Below, one piece after another: positions 11,736-24,815 of a DNA stretch of 64,000 bases. A program made the position numbers and the translations under genes. Below the pieces are notes generated by a model. It did not search any database. It saw only the letters and a program-made list of their open reading frames with translations, and was not told the DNA's origin. The stretch comes from Cryptomeria japonica (taxonomy: Eukaryota; Streptophyta; Pinopsida; Cupressales; Cupressaceae): assembly GCF_030272615.1 (NCBI RefSeq), contig NC_081413.1, positions 18,114,285 to 18,178,284 of the forward strand, given 5' to 3'. The first letter of the stretch is position 1, and the number at the start of each line of letters is the position of its first letter.

Positions 11736-13138
11736 GTGCGCAAGTTTGGGACAAAGGCACAAAGAATGAGAAATATATCTTTGAATACCTACATGCAATC
11801 AAAAAGTCCACAAAAGATTAGTTTGGATGAAACTCTCACATGCAATCCAAGCTAATCATGAACTTAAATAACATGCAAATCATTCCTACTCTGACCAACA
11901 AAACTACTAAAACAAAACATGAATTAAATGCAAACCAATGCTTCATGGTTCTTCAATAAAGCTTTGTTGTTCTTCCTTTCATCTCTAATTATAATATGTT
12001 TATCTCTAATGCATGGCGCATGAATATGATAGAAAGAGAGGATGTGATATTCGAGAATTACTAGGAATGTGATTATGCAAGATAGAAATGCTAATTGCTA
12101 ATAAATTTGACAAACTAACGATGCATGAAAATTAGATGATAATTATTTCGACAGAATGACAACACTTAAAACTAGATGATTCAAATGAAGAACGAGATCC
12201 CAATTTATAGAAAACTCAAAACTTTATAGATGACTAGGATTGAAAAGATTTTTGGTTAATCGAACGGACTTGATTGAGTGCACGACAAAGATGCCATTCA
12301 AGGATGGATAAAGATAAAGTGGAGGAAAAGGAAGAAATCTGAATTTTTGAATATGCATATCTCATTTTTTAATTTAAAATAAAAATAAATGAGATATTAC
12401 CAAAAAAGATTAATTTTTGACAATTAAGGAAAGATATTACTTCCCCAAATTTGAAAATTTGGAGGATATTATGAAGGATTAAAAATTAGGAAAAAATAGA
12501 TATTATCCTCATATGAGAGGATAAATAGAGATAATTAATAAACAAAATTGATTAAATATCTCATCTCAAAAAAGTAGATAAAGATAAATTAATAAATAAA
12601 ATTTATTAATTTATTATTCACATTTATGACAAAATTAATTAAATAAAATGAATTTATTTAATTAATGAAAAAAGGGGACAAATTTATTTATTTAACTTTA
12701 AAAGAATTGCTAGCAAAAAAGGGGGTTTAATTAATTAATTAAACCTAAAAGGATAGATGAGTCAAACTGACATCCAAAGACCTTAATTAGGTCAAATTAA
12801 GTCAAATTAGGTCACTTTAGATGAAACTAGGAAGAATTCAGAAGGTTCAGACAGAAAAGTGGGAGAATTGAGTCAAATTGGGGAAATTGGGTCAAAGTGG
12901 GTAAGAGCATGTAAACTGGCTCAAAGCAGGTCACAAGACTGAAATGAGACCGATGTGACACCATGGGGTAGGAGAAGAGGTCAAAATGGTGTCATAAAAT
13001 ATAAATTGAGAGAAAATGATGCGATCTAAACAGAAAATAGGAAAGAGGAAATGATGAGATCAATGAATAGGAAATATTATACACTCAATTAGGTTAAAAA
13101 TAGGAGACACATGCATTGACCAATTTTTAGTGTCTACA

Positions 13139-13326
13139 CCCTGAACCAAATTGAACCAAAATTTCAACTACTCCAATTTTGATAAAACAATAGTCGATCT
13201 TAGGGTTTTTGAACGTTGTAGACGCAATGAAAACATTTATTTGAGCCCAAAGTGCATAGAAAATTGACCTCAAGTTGAATCCCTCAAGCATGTGAATAGG
13301 AACTTGCTAGAAAATCTTTGATACCA
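13139..13326 (-). other. Primer site and leader of small Copia L
   Basis: Minus-strand TGGTATCAAAGA (13315-13326) follows the LTR end immediately and matches the initiator-Met tRNA primer-site type used by Copia elements. About 175 bases of leader follow before region E begins at 13138. Nothing else of this element is recognised. Confidence 0.5.
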
Positions 13327-13747
13327 TGTAGAAGTTGTTGATCAACCAAAAGAGCTAAGAATCATCTCCAATCGAAACATCTATGACACAAAAGAGATTA
13401 AGAAAAGATTGTATGCTTTATAACAACCAGATAATATATGTATTATTGCATAAAAAAATTGGAGATACAATATTGGAGGTGCATTGCAATGAATCAATGA
13501 ATTGATTTTATAGAAAGCAAGAGATGTGTTAATCATAAAATTAGAAGAACTAAAGCAATTCAAAGTAGGAGCTAAATTAATCTCAACTACAACCTAAAAA
13601 AGTTAACTAGAAGTGCCTCTAAGTGAACTCAGACTAAAAAAGCATAACACCTAGATAAAATAAAGCACCTCAGTTTAGCAAGTGAAAAAATAATTAAAGG
13701 ACCAAATTCATAAATAATTAGATCATTGTCCTAAAATTACTCCAACA
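13327..13747 (-). repeat. 5' LTR of a small Copia element L
   Basis: Minus-strand TGTTGGAG...CTTCTACA, 421 bp, with a CTATAAAAT TATA-like box near 13510 and a primer site just beyond its end. It sits inside the gag of element D: D's reading frame runs up to 13748 and breaks exactly at the TG of this LTR. Confidence 0.6.
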
Positions 13748-14243
13748 TTCAATCTCATAGTTTTGAGGTTTGTAGCATTTAGGTAGTGTCAACATCATAT
13801 TTATCACATCTTCACTTTCTTCTAATTTACCACTAAAAACCTCTAATTTAGCTCACAATCTCATGCACTTTGTGTAGATAGCCTTTGTTGTTCTATCATC
13901 AAACATCTTCAAGTTCTTAACTTGTCTTTCTTTGTCTTCTGATCACCTTAATTACACTACTCATCTTCTCCTAGATCTCTTTAGTTGAATTCAAACCTAT
14001 AACTTTAGTAAATATGGAATCACTTAAACAACTCATAATTTCAAATTTAGCCTTCACATTGTTCTCATGTGCCTTAACCTCATCCAAATTTTGAGTACCA
14101 TTTTTTGGAGTAGTATAACTATTCTAGATACTCTCCCATATTCTAGTCGATAGATATTCCAAGTGACATTCCATCATTTCCTTCCAATAAGAGTAACTTA
14201 TGCCATCAAATGTTGATTCTTTGTAACTAACATCCCATGCCAT
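13748..14243 (-). pseudogene. Copia D gag fragment
   Basis: From an ATG (14241-14243), about 45 bases past the D primer site, the translation has the STFDG...YSYWKEMMECHL gag opening and a conserved K/N-rich middle. It matches the gag of G (from 42972) position for position. At least two in-frame stops and a frameshift are present. It ends at 13748 where L is inserted, and no downstream part was found. A gag of this type would form the nucleocapsid particle; this copy cannot. Confidence 0.7.
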
Positions 14244-14300
14244 TTCAGATCTTCCTCAAGTGAATAAGCTTCTCAAGAGGAACCAAAATTTAATACCAAT

Positions 14301-15825
14301 TATTGAACACACCACATGACTGAGAGGCAGGGGTGAATTAGTCTTGACCTCAAAACACTTTACTTGTGATCTATTAAAAATTCAAACTACAATTAACTTC
14401 TTACTATGATTATGAAACATGAAAGCACACAAGAAAACAATCATATGAACACCAAATTTACATGGAAAACCGTAAACATGGAAAAACCATAATGAGAATC
14501 ACACTCACAATATGAATAATTGATTACAATGTTTAGGCTCAAGGCCAAGGAGCTCACTGCCCCTGAATGGACTTACAAGACTAATGTTCACAATCTTAGG
14601 GAAAAATACAAAGAGCTACACAAAATGCCAAAAGGAATATATGTTATTCTATTAGGTACAGAGGGTTGATGAATTGGAATGAACAAAATCTCCTGATCAT
14701 GAAATTATCCTTTTACCACTGTGTCAAGTGACCAATATCATGGAAAACACATTTGACAACAAACATTGTCTCAAAGCTTTCACAAACTATCTTTCACACT
14801 TCTGCTACATCAAATCTACTTGTGCATTATTCCTATCCACTTAATATCAATTCACATACATCTCATGTACTCAACTCATACATCCACACACATATATACA
14901 AGATAATTCATTGAAAGCCTAGTTGAGGGTCAACCATAGTCCGAATAAATAATATTACATAAATTCGGCTACATAGACCTATAACATCCATTACAGTCCA
15001 CTCAAGGAGATAAAGGGAACCCAAACAAATCACACCATATCCTTTCCAAATAATTCCAATGAAACACACAACGTAGCACACCTTGAAAAGTTGACATTGA
15101 ATGAAATATGTAGATAAACAATAAAGCATGCCAACCAGTTAGCACAAAAATATTCTCCAATGCGTAAAACTCAATGTGAATATACATTCACCATAGTGAG
15201 ACCCATATTAACATACAAAATAAACCACCAAAGCATATCCAGACCAAAAAGAAATGATCCAAATAGGATACACCACCTTAGTCAACTAGAAACCAACCCA
15301 ATTGACAACGTTAAACTCATAACAACATAACTCAACTTGCCAAACAAAATGCCAATAGAAAATTGAGTTCTAACACTCCAAAAACCAAATAAAATATCCT
15401 CCAAGATACAACATTAAAAACAACATGCATAGAATCGCCAAGAATCCTTCGGACTACTTCTGATAGCCACTCCATTGTTATAAACATCAACAATTAATTC
15501 TACCATTTGAGGAACAAAGGACCTATAGACTTGATAGTACAAGGTACACAAATCATAAAAATTATATCTAGAACCACATTCCACAATCTTCACATACCAA
15601 AGGAATACACAACATTCTTCAACTGGGACATAAAAAACTCTTTCCTGCATAAATATTGTTTCCTACATATTAAACCTTCCACTACACCAACCTTCCAGAA
15701 ACAACTCAAACTTGCTCAATATCACTACTAGACCACACAAGAACTTCAAAACATTCACTTATGGACCATCTGCAACACATAGTGACATCAATGACAACAC
15801 AACACAACAACTCAATTTTCCAACA
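14301..15825 (-). repeat. 5' LTR of Copia D, about 1525 bp
   Basis: On the minus strand it starts TGTTGGAAAATTGAG with TTGTCATTGATGTC about 29 bases in. It ends with an AATTCACCCC...CTCTCAGT block and GTGTTCAATA. A primer site TTGGTATTAAA (14288-14299) follows. Layout and spacing match LTRs F and G, though the sequences are diverged. Confidence 0.7.
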
Positions 15826-15835
15826 TATTCAACCA

Positions 15836-15975
15836 AGGGGTCTCCTATGTACTAATAATCCAGTTGATTGATTCTATTGCATCATTGATGAGAATATAGT
15901 TTATTCTATTCATATTGTTTCTCTCTTGTTCTTGTGCTTTCTAGTAGGCCTCTAGATCTTGGGTGGCTATCTTCA
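15836..15975 (+). repeat. Fragment of a C-like Copia LTR 3' end
   Basis: On the plus strand the order AATCCAGTTGATT...ATAGTTTATTCTATTCAT...TCTCTCTTGTTCTTGTGCTTT...CTAGATCTTGG follows the minus-strand 3' end of the element C LTR block by block. The rest of that LTR is absent; LTR D lies directly to its left. Confidence 0.5.
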
Positions 15976-16084
15976 TAGCCAAATATTGCATTAAATTTAT
16001 TTAAGGGGAGAGGATAAAGGTATAATAATTAGATAAATAATAAATATTTATTTAATTAATGGGTTAAGTTAGGATATATTAAGT
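15976..16084 (-). repeat. Gypsy-type LTR Y, part beyond Copia B
   Basis: Read on the minus strand this AT-rich piece (ACTTAATATATCCTAACTTA, then ATTAATTAAATAAATATT) continues the LTR start at 29140-29107 and resembles the same region of LTR X. Copia B separates the two parts, with GTGG repeated at both junctions. Confidence 0.5.
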
Positions 16085-16106
16085 GTGGTTGTTGGCATTT
16101 TGAGTT

Positions 16107-17530
16107 TGTTGGCATTTTGCATATAGATTGCATTAATTATATGTTGTCATTGATGTCAATTGAACCGGTAATGGTATTCATGTTATTGCTGATATTGTTG
16201 TTTTTGATATTGGCTATTAACTGGTAAGAAGAGATTTGTGGAAGATGTTGTAAACCGGTATGTAAAGTTTGTGAGTTGAACCAGTGAACCGGTGTAAAGG
16301 GTTAAACCTTTCTAAGCAATGTAATTGGTAAAACCTATCAGCTGTTAAACCCTAACCGATCAAGTTTGTTGGTTTATTATCTGATAAGTGGTAATAATGG
16401 AGACACATGTGATCATTGTATGAGGATAAGTTCAAATTATTTGGGTGTGTTTGTTTTTTGTTTAGGGAAGGAGCAAAGTAGATTGCATCTAATGCATAGC
16501 GCGTGATGAGTTACAAAGTCCGATGAAGTGGTGATCATGGAGGGTTGGAATTTTCTTGAAAAATGTGAAGAGATTGTCATGATTTCTAACAGTCAAGATT
16601 GTATTGACTTGTTTGTAATCTCGATGATGAGAATTAGGTTTTTGTTTTGTTACCGACCTAATTGATTTGTATTTAAGGTCGATGAAGTTGTTTGCAAAGG
16701 TTGTTGGCAAGATTGATAGAAACATGTTGAGTGTTTAGTTGCCTAACCAGTGAATGGATCTACACTTTGAGTGAAGGTAGATTGAAGCTTAGAAGGATCT
16801 GATCAAGCAAATGTAGTGCTACTCAGACAAATCAAGAAAACCTATTATTTTCTAATAATTACAACAGAAGTGAAATCCCTTAACCGGGTAAGCTCTAACA
16901 AGCTTGGTTACTCATTAAATCCTCTAAAAAGGTGGTCCATTAGCTTGGATTCTTAAATCCTCTGGTGAGGTTACTCCTAAAGGGTATTGTGCTTTTCATC
17001 AAGGCATATTTGTAAATCCCTTAACTGGGTGATTCCTAACCAGAATTAGTTCTTAATAGGACTTATTGTAAAGCTTTAACAGGCTTGGCTCCTAATAGGG
17101 TGAGCTTCAGAAGAGTTCAAATAGCTATCCTTGTGAGTCTCATCTCACTGTGGTTTTTACCTATTTTGGTTTTCCACCTATAAACATTTGTGTCAAGTGG
17201 TGAATGCTTTTATGGTTATGATCTTATTTGTTAATTTGATTAACTTTTGATAAGGCATGATAAGTAGAAGCATTGAAAGATAAATATGTTGAGTTATGAT
17301 TAAGCATTGTTGATGTTTACAAGATTGAAGTTGTTTACTGTTAAGTTGTCATAGCAGTTAAATCGATTGATGTCAAGTATTCTTATGAATATTGATCTTA
17401 ACTAGGATATGTTTACTTTGTGTGATTTAATTTGAGTTTGGGAACTTTATACTAGTTTTTCAATATACTGATTCACCCCCCCCCCCCTCCTAGTATTCTA
17501 CCAGATACTTATTCTTTCATCATACCATCA
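16107..17530 (+). repeat. 5' LTR of Copia B, about 1424 bp
   Basis: TGTTGGCATTTTGC...CATACCATCA. TTGTCATTGATGTC lies 38 bases in. At about 16865-17110 there is a ladder of short imperfect repeats (TTAAATCCTCT..AAGGT, CCCTTAAC.GGGT). Then come GTGGTTTTTACC..TTTTGGTTTTCCA and, near the end, GATTCA plus a run of C. By eye the two LTRs differ at roughly one base in ten, so this is an old insertion. Confidence 0.85.
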
Positions 17531-17532
17531 AT

Positions 17533-17544
17533 TGGTATCAGAGC
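17533..17544 (+). promoter_or_regulatory. Primer binding site of Copia B (initiator-Met tRNA type)
   Basis: TGGTATCAGAGC, two bases after the 5' LTR, is the canonical plant Copia primer site for minus-strand cDNA synthesis. Confidence 0.9.
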
Positions 17545-17601
17545 ATCTCAAGTACTCTTAATCTAAAAGCCTAACAGCTTGAGGAAAAGATATTGTAGAT
17601 C

Positions 17602-20600
17602 ATGATGAATAAAGAAGGTCCAAAGTTCAACAAAGATAACTATAGAATATGGAGTGATAGGATGAAAATTTACATTAAGAGTCTTGACAGTCAATATCGG
17701 GATCATATAGGAACTAAGTATATTAGACCTACTAGAATCTTGATTGATGATCAAATGAAAGAACAAGAAGAAAATCACCAAGCATTAGAGGCTATTATCA
17801 ATTCTCTATCTGATGTTGAATATGTAGATGTTCATAGTCTTGAGACTGCACATGAAGTGTGGCAAAAAATTGAAGAGATTTATAATGGTGATGAACATGT
17901 TAAGATTGCCAAAGAGGAGAGTTTAAAAGGAAAGTTTGATGACATGAGAATGTCTGAAGGTGAGAATATCTAGCAGTATGGTCAAAGGATTAAAGAGATA
18001 GTTGGAGAGATAAAGAGTGCAGGAGGGAAAGTAGAAGATGCCACAGTAATCAGTAAGGTACTAAGAACCCTCCTACCAGTCTATGCTATCTGAGTTGCAG
18101 CTATTCAAGAGCTGAAATCCATTGACAAGACAAAGGTAACTCTTGACTCTATTATTCGCAAAGTTACTGCTTTTGAACTAAATGGCTATGATGGTAGTGT
18201 ACAGAAATCAAAATCCGCATTCAGAGCTTTTGTCTCTAACTCATCTGTGAGAAGAAGTAGAGATACCGAGCATAGATATGAATATAGATCTAGAATAGAT
18301 GTCGATGATGAAGACAACTTAGTGGAACTTGAAGCATTGTTGGCAAAACGACTCCCTAGAGGCACTGGTAAATATAGAGGTAAGCTACCTTTAAAATGTT
18401 TTTCATGCAACAAGATTGGTCATATAACAACTAATTGCCCTAATGGTGAAAATGAATACAAGAGAGAAAAATTTAAGAAGTATAAGGGTAAAGGCAAGAG
18501 AGATTGTCTTCTAACTTATAATAGGGGTATTACTAATGAAGAATCTAATGATGATGCTAGTGAAGATACTTTGTTTGTAGCTATTAAGGAAGAAATATCA
18601 TATCAGAAGGCACTAGTATCCAGAATGGATAACTCTGATGATTGGATCATTGATAGTGGTTGTTCACATCACATGACCGGTGATCAGAGAAAATTTCTTT
18701 CCTTGAAGGAATTTGATGGTGGTGTCAGATTTGGAAATGACTCACCCTGTATGGTTAAAGGTAAGGGAGTTATTTGTCTTAATGGGAAGAGAAGTACAGA
18801 CGATGTCTATTGGGTTGAAGGCCTAAAGCATAATCTTTTAAGTGTGGCACAACTTAATAACAAAGGGTACCCACTGGAGTTTAGAAATGGAATGTGCAAA
18901 ATCTTTGACAACAAAGGTGAATTGATTGCAACCGGGAAACAGACTAGAGGTAATCTATTTCATCTCAATCCTAAAGTTAGCAACTATTTGATTGCAAAAT
19001 TAGATGATAGCTAGCTTTGGCATAGGAGATTTTGTCATATAATTTTTGACAATATTGTTAAAGTAAGAAATTCTAAGACAGTAAGAGGTTTTCCTCAGCT
19101 AGACAAACCGGTTAATGCTCTTTGTAAAGAATGTCAGCTAGGAAAGATGACTTCTTCAACTTTCAAGAGCAAGTCCTTCTTAGTTAAACACTTGTTAGAT
19201 TTGGTTCATACAAATCTATGTGGACCAATAAGAACAAGAAGCATTCAAGGTGATAGATATTTCATGATCTTCACTGGTGACCATTCAAGGATAATGTGGG
19301 TCACATTCTTGAAGGATAAGAATGAAGATTTTGGTAGATTCAAGGCATTCCGAGCCTTATCTAAGAAAGAGAGTGGAAAAAAGATAAAATGTCTAAGAAT
19401 AGATCAAGGTGGTGAATTCACTTATGTGGAGTTCACTAAGTATTGTGATGATAATGGTATCAAGCGGCAACTTTTTGCACCAAGGACACTACAACAGAAT
19501 GGTATAGCAGAGAGAAACACCCGGTTAGTGGTTGAAACTGCTAGGACTATGTTGATACAAGGAGGTGTAGCAAAAACATATTGGAAAGAAGTTGTAAGTA
19601 CAACTATTTACACAATGAATCAAGTTTTGGTGAAAAGAGGTAAGGACAAGACCCCATATGAATATTCATATGGGAGATCACCTGATGTTAGCTATTTTAA
19701 GATATAATGTTTCATTAAAAGAGGTGATTACATAAGCAAGTTTGAAGCTAAGAGTGATGAAGGCATATTTCTTGGCTATTCCACCAAGAGTAAGGCCTAT
19801 AAATGCTTCAACAACCAGACATAGAAAATTGTTGAGAGTGTTGATGTTCGTGTAGATGAATGTCCTGAAGTTTCAAAAGGAACCAGTTCTGAGAAGAAGG
19901 ATGAAGATCCTTGCATTTTTCTTTTGGAACCTGAAACTATCAAGTCAGAAACCGGTAAAGCAAATCCTAATGTACTTGTTCAACCGAAACAAATAAATTC
20001 AGAGGAAGATGATAATGAAGAAGCTCAACCTAAAGAGAATGATCATGTTGTTCCTAGGTATGTGAGACTGAATCACAGTCCTGAACAAATAATTGGGGAT
20101 AAGGATGTTGGTGTACTAACTAGAAGGAGAATAAGAGAGAACTCTTGCATGATCTCCACCTTTGAACCTAGAAATGCTAAGGAGGAATTTGGTGATGATC
20201 ATTGGGTGAAATCTATGGAGGAAGAGTTGGATCAAATTGAGAAGGCCAACACTTGGACCCTGTTACCTCGACTGGTAAACAAGAATGTTATAGGTACTAA
20301 ATGGGTGTTCAGAAACAAGTTAAATGAAGATGATGTTGTCGTTCACAACAAGGCAAGATTAGTATGCAAAGGTTATGCACAAGGAGAGGATTATGGAGAA
20401 ACTTTTGCACTAGTAGCAAGACTAGAACATGTCAGAACATTACTTGCATTTACAGCTTATAAGAAGTTCAAGGTATACCAGATGGATGTCAAGTCTGCGT
20501 TTCTGAATGGGATACTAGAAGAAGAGGTTTATATAGAGCAGCCTGATGGTTATGCATTGACAGAAAAGGAAGACATGGTATGAAAATTTCATAAAGCTTT

Positions 20601-21693
20601 GTATGGATTAAAGAAGGCACCCAAAGCATGGTATGAATGACTTCATGCTCATCTGATGAAGATAGGCTTTGCTAGAACTAGTGATGACAACAAAATTTAT
20701 CTCAAGTTTGAAGGAGATGAAATACTGGTCAGTGAAGTATTTGTTGATGACATTATATTTAGAGGTAATGATGACATGAGTAATTATTTTGTAGATGAAA
20801 TGAAGAATGAATTTGAGATGTCATTAGTAGGGGAAATAAAAAATTTCATAGGCTTATAGATACAGTAGATGAAGAATGGTATTTTCATTACTCAATCCAA
20901 GTATGTGAAAGAGGTTTTGAAGACTTTTGGTATGAGTGACTATAAACCGGTTGGAACCCCAATGGTTACAGGTTGTAATTTGTCCAAGGAAGATGCATCT
21001 AAGTTTGTAGATGAAAACAAATATAGGTCAATGATTGGCAAATTACACTATGTTGTTCAGAGTCAACTGAATATTGCCCATGTAGTTGGTATTGTTGCTA
21101 GATTTCAGAAAAATCCAAAGGAGGCACATCTAATGCCAACCAAAAGAATTTTTAGGTATTTGAAAGGTACTATTGACTATGGATTATGGTATTCATATGG
21201 TGTAAATTTCAATTTGAAAGCATACACAAATGTTGATTGGGCAGGAAATATTGATGATTGGGAGAGTACTACATGTGGAGCATTCTTTCTAGGAGGAAGG
21301 CTAGTTTCATGGAGTAGTAAAAAGAAGAGTTGTACTTCACAATCTACTGTTGAAGCTGAGTATGTAGCAACTTATATTAATTGCACACAAGCTATGTGGA
21401 TGAGGCACATTTTGGAAGGTTTGAAGATGGAAATCTCAGAACCAATAAAGATTTTGTGTGATAATACAAGTGCAATAAACATTTCAAAAAATCATGTTTT
21501 GCACGCAAGGACTAAGCACATTGAATTGAAATATCACTTCTTGAGGGAAAAATTTCAAAGTAGAGATGTTATCTTGGAGCATGTTTCTACCAAGGAGCAG
21601 CTTGCAGATATCTTTACCAAACCTCTTCCTAAGACCACTTTCAAGTATCTTAGAAGTCAATTGGGGGTTGTCCCTCTTCATGAAGTTAGTTGA
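17602..21693 (+). pseudogene. Copia B gag-pol polyprotein, one frame with scattered stops
   Basis: The whole polyprotein (about 1364 codons) stays in one frame from the ATG 57 bases after the primer site to the TGA after LGVVPLHEVS; no frameshift is needed. In order: gag, zinc knuckle (CFSCNKIGHITTNC), protease (DSGCSHH), GAG-pre-integrase His/Cys, integrase (first Asp position reads HTN, then RIDQGG and the Glu of AERN), reverse transcriptase (usual YVDD reads FVDD) and RNase H (NVDWAG). I count about ten stops, including 17971 TAG, 18091 TGA, 19012 TAG, 19705 TAA, 20581 TGA, 20638 TGA, 20857 TAG and 20866 TAG. Several sit at Arg, Gln or Cys codons kept in J. The catalytic Asp in HSD is Asn here. 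Inactive. Confidence 0.9.
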
Positions 21694-22047
21694 GCATGAT
21701 GTTGATTGCATCAGTCCTTGAACCACTTGCAGAATTTTACATAGATTGTGAAGAAGTGGATGTATTCCACAGGGGGAACAACAAGTTGTAGAATGATGTT
21801 GATGCACAGTGAGAGCAGAATTACATTTTCTTTTTACTTTCACTTTGGAATTGCTGTCAAAGGGGGAGACAAATTATGTGATTGAGGAAAAGAATTATGT
21901 GTCTGATTAGGTGAACTAGCGGCAGGCTAAAGACATACAACAACAAGGTGAATACTTGGAAATGTAAACCAAGATTCCTATTCACCAATCTCAACAGCAA
22001 TCAGAGGCGTTGATATTTGTATTTCCATCAATAGAAAAGGGCAAGAT
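21694..22047 (+). other. 3' untranslated region of Copia B with polypurine tracts
   Basis: No frame. An AAAGGGGGAGA tract at about 21858-21868 matches the tract that abuts the LTR in J, but here about 180 bases separate it from the LTR. A second purine run (AGAAAAGGGCAAGA) directly precedes the 3' LTR. Confidence 0.6.
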
Positions 22048-23080
22048 TGTTGGCATTTTCCATATAGATTGCATTAATGATATGTTGTCATTGTTGTCAA
22101 TTGAACCAGCAATGATATTCATGTTATTGCTGATATTGTTGTTTTTTATATTGCCTAGTAACCGATAAGAAGAGATTTGTGGAAGATGTTGTAAACCGGT
22201 ATGTAAAGTTTGTGAGTTGAACCGGTGAACCAATGTAAAGGGTTAAACCTTTCTAAGCAATGTAACCAGTAAACCCTATCAACTGTTAAACCTAAGCGAT
22301 CAAGTTTGTTGGTTTATTATGTGATAAGCGGTAATGATGGAGACACATGTGATCATTGTATGAGGATAAGTTCAATTTGTTTTGGCGAGTTTGTTTTTTG
22401 TCTAGGGAATGAGCATAGTGGATTGCATCTAATGCACAACATGTGATGAGTTACAAAGTTTGATGAAGCAGTGATCATGGAGCGGTTGGAATTTTCTTGA
22501 AGAATGTGAAGAGATTGTCATGATTTATAACGATCAAGATTGTACCGACTTGTTTGTAATCTCGATAATGATAATTAGGTTTTTGTTGTGTTACTGGCCT
22601 AATTGATTTGTATTTAAGGTCGATGAAGTTGTTTGCAAAGGTTGTTGGCAAGATTGATAGAAACCTGTTGAGTGTGTAGTAGCCTAACCATTGAACAAAT
22701 CTACATTTTGAGTGAAGGCAGATTGAAGCTTAGAAGGATTTGATCAAGAAAATGTAGTGCTACTTAGATAGATCAAGAAAACTTGTTGTTTTCTAACAAT
22801 TATAGCAAAAGTGAAATCCCTTAACTGGGTAAGCTCTAACAAGCTTGGTTACTCATTAAATCCTCTAACAAGGTGTTCCATTAGCTTGGATTCTTAAATC
22901 CTCCAGCAAGGTTACTCCTAACAAGGTATTGTGCTTTTCATCAAGGTATATTTGTAAATCCCTTAATCGGGTGATTCCTAACCAGAATTAGTTCTTAACA
23001 AGCTTGGCTCGTAATAGGGCGAACTTCAGAAGAGTTTAGATAGCTATCCTTATGAGTCTCATCTCACCGTGGTTTTTACA
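22048..23080 (+). repeat. 3' LTR of Copia B, first part
   Basis: Collinear with the 5' LTR from TGTTGGCATTTT to CCGTGGTTTTTAC. It stops where LTR X begins at 23081. The last five bases (TTACA) form the left target duplication of X. Confidence 0.85.
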
Positions 23081-23739
23081 TGTAGACGTATAAAAATGAC
23101 CACTTTCCTAACTGAATATTTAATGTTCATTTTATTCTTATTCCTCTATTTAATTAAATTTAGTTTAATTAAATCATCCACATTCATCTATTTGATTAGA
23201 TAAGTTATTTAATTTATTTAATTAAATTCACCTAGACCTTTCATATCATTTAATTGAATAAATCACTTTATTTAATTAAATCCCCTTTCTACTCTTTTTA
23301 ATTATATTTACATTTAATTAAATGGTTCACTTCAAATGACTAAATCTAATTTATTTAAATTCTCCACTTGCATCTATTTTGTTAAAATAAAGCAATTTAT
23401 TTTAAATGAAATTACCCTCGACCCACTTGCATTCTTCTACATCTCCCACTTGCCTCCCTAAACCCTGTTCTAGATTCTTCTAATCACTTCTAATTTAGCC
23501 TAATCCATCTCTTAAACATTGTCACATCCCTAAACAAAGTGAAGTCACTTCTCAAACCTTTAAAGTTTTCAATAACCATTAAAGGCTTTATGTCCTCAAC
23601 AAGTTAACCTTGAAAGTCTTCCATAACCATTAATGGTTAACTCAACCTTCTTACATGGTTGGAGACTTTTTGCCTAACTCAACCCTCATCTAACCCTAGG
23701 GTCTCATCAAGAATTTATTGCTTTGGCCATGGTTATTCC

Positions 23740-24168
23740 TGTGAGATTTAGGCAATGGAAAACACAAATAAGAGAGAACAAAATAGATGATCGAAATAAA
23801 CTGTATTCTATCAAGATGAAAAATATGATCAACTGGATCATTAAGCATTACATACAATGAATATAAGCCTGCTTATATAGGCAAGGCTATATGGATATAT
23901 GAGCATACAAACATGACATATGGCTCAATAAGAAACAAGGGTAGGTAGGAGAAATAATATAATAGTCCACATGAGGTGGATCACCCATTGAATGTGGAGT
24001 GTAACAACAAGATCACACCATAAAAGGTGGAAATTCTCCTACACACACTATCCCAATGTGGCACAAACACCCAAGTGTCTCATACCCAAACTATTATGAA
24101 ATGCATTTCCTAAGTAAACTTAAGTATAGTGTAATAATATCCATGATGAATAATTATTTACACCAACA
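23740..24168 (-). repeat. 3' LTR of Copia C, 429 bp
   Basis: Minus strand: TGTTGGTGTAAATAATTATT to ...AAATCTCACA. It is preceded on that strand by the polypurine tract CTTAAGGGGGGG (24169-24180). It shares nearly all its length with the 5' LTR and lacks a short duplication found there. Confidence 0.9.
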
Positions 24169-24815
24169 CCCCCCCTTAAGTGCAACTTAGGGGAATGCAC
24201 TTAAGTCTACAATGCAACTAACCAATGAAAGATGGGTCCTAGCTACTAGGCCATGTTAGGTACCTATGTACAAATGCAAATGCATGAAAACCAATGCAAT
24301 GAATTCTCTCACAAAGCGGGGAAAGAGAGAAAAACCTAATGGGAAAAAACCCTCCACCAAAAGAGAGATGAAAACATACAAGAGAACTCTCATAGAAGAA
24401 TGTGAAGGACAAAACCCCATGTGAGGAAAAATTCCCCCCCATATGAGAGAAGAAGAGAAGCTAGGAAGCCCCCCCTCAATGTGGAATCTGCACCAATGAT
24501 AGAAGCTTGATGCATGAAGAAACTGCTCCATGAACGTCGAACAATATTCCTCCCCTTAGGAAGAAACAAAACCAAAGGTGTATCCATGAAGTCTCCCCAA
24601 TCATGAAGGGAAGATGTATGAAGAAAACTCATGATGAAAGGAATCTCTGAAAACTATTCAAGTGTCCCCATGTCGATGCTGAAAGATACCCCCTCCAAAG
24701 GTGGTAAACTATGCCACACTGCTAAAAAAGGCACTCCAAGATCTAGTGGAGATGGATGTAGAACATGTCCCAAAGACTCACATGTCTCCTCAAAAGATAA
24801 AGAGACCTCCTCCAA
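24169..24815 (-). other. 3' non-coding part of Copia C
   Basis: It begins (plus strand) with the complement of the polypurine tract. The overlapping open stretches here are Phe/Ser/Leu-rich with no domain. This is where integrase, reverse transcriptase and RNase H would be expected; none can be read. Confidence 0.6.

Larger units (their letters stand above)
8100..13138 (-). mobile_element. Gypsy-type LTR region E, split by solo LTR A
   Basis: Read on the minus strand it starts TGTAGACACTAAAAATTGG at 13138, the same type of start as X and Y in this window. A TATA-like CTATAAATTGGG lies near 12206. It then runs through AT-rich blocks, a tandem array and a long leader-like stretch, is interrupted at 10842-8471 by solo LTR A, and resumes at 8470. 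No gag or pol frame is visible, so it is a long LTR or a deleted element. The low-coordinate end (about 8100) is a guess. Confidence 0.45.

Noticed and set aside
16090-16106. Two possible starts for the 5' LTR of Copia B
   Set aside because: Not rejected outright: 16107 fits the LTR length, 16090 fits the GTGG target duplication. I gave the element start as 16090 and the LTR as 16107.
24256-24632. Overlapping Phe/Ser/Leu-rich minus-strand frames downstream of the element C gene
   Set aside because: Three frames overlap with no domain and poor composition; treated as non-coding 3' region.
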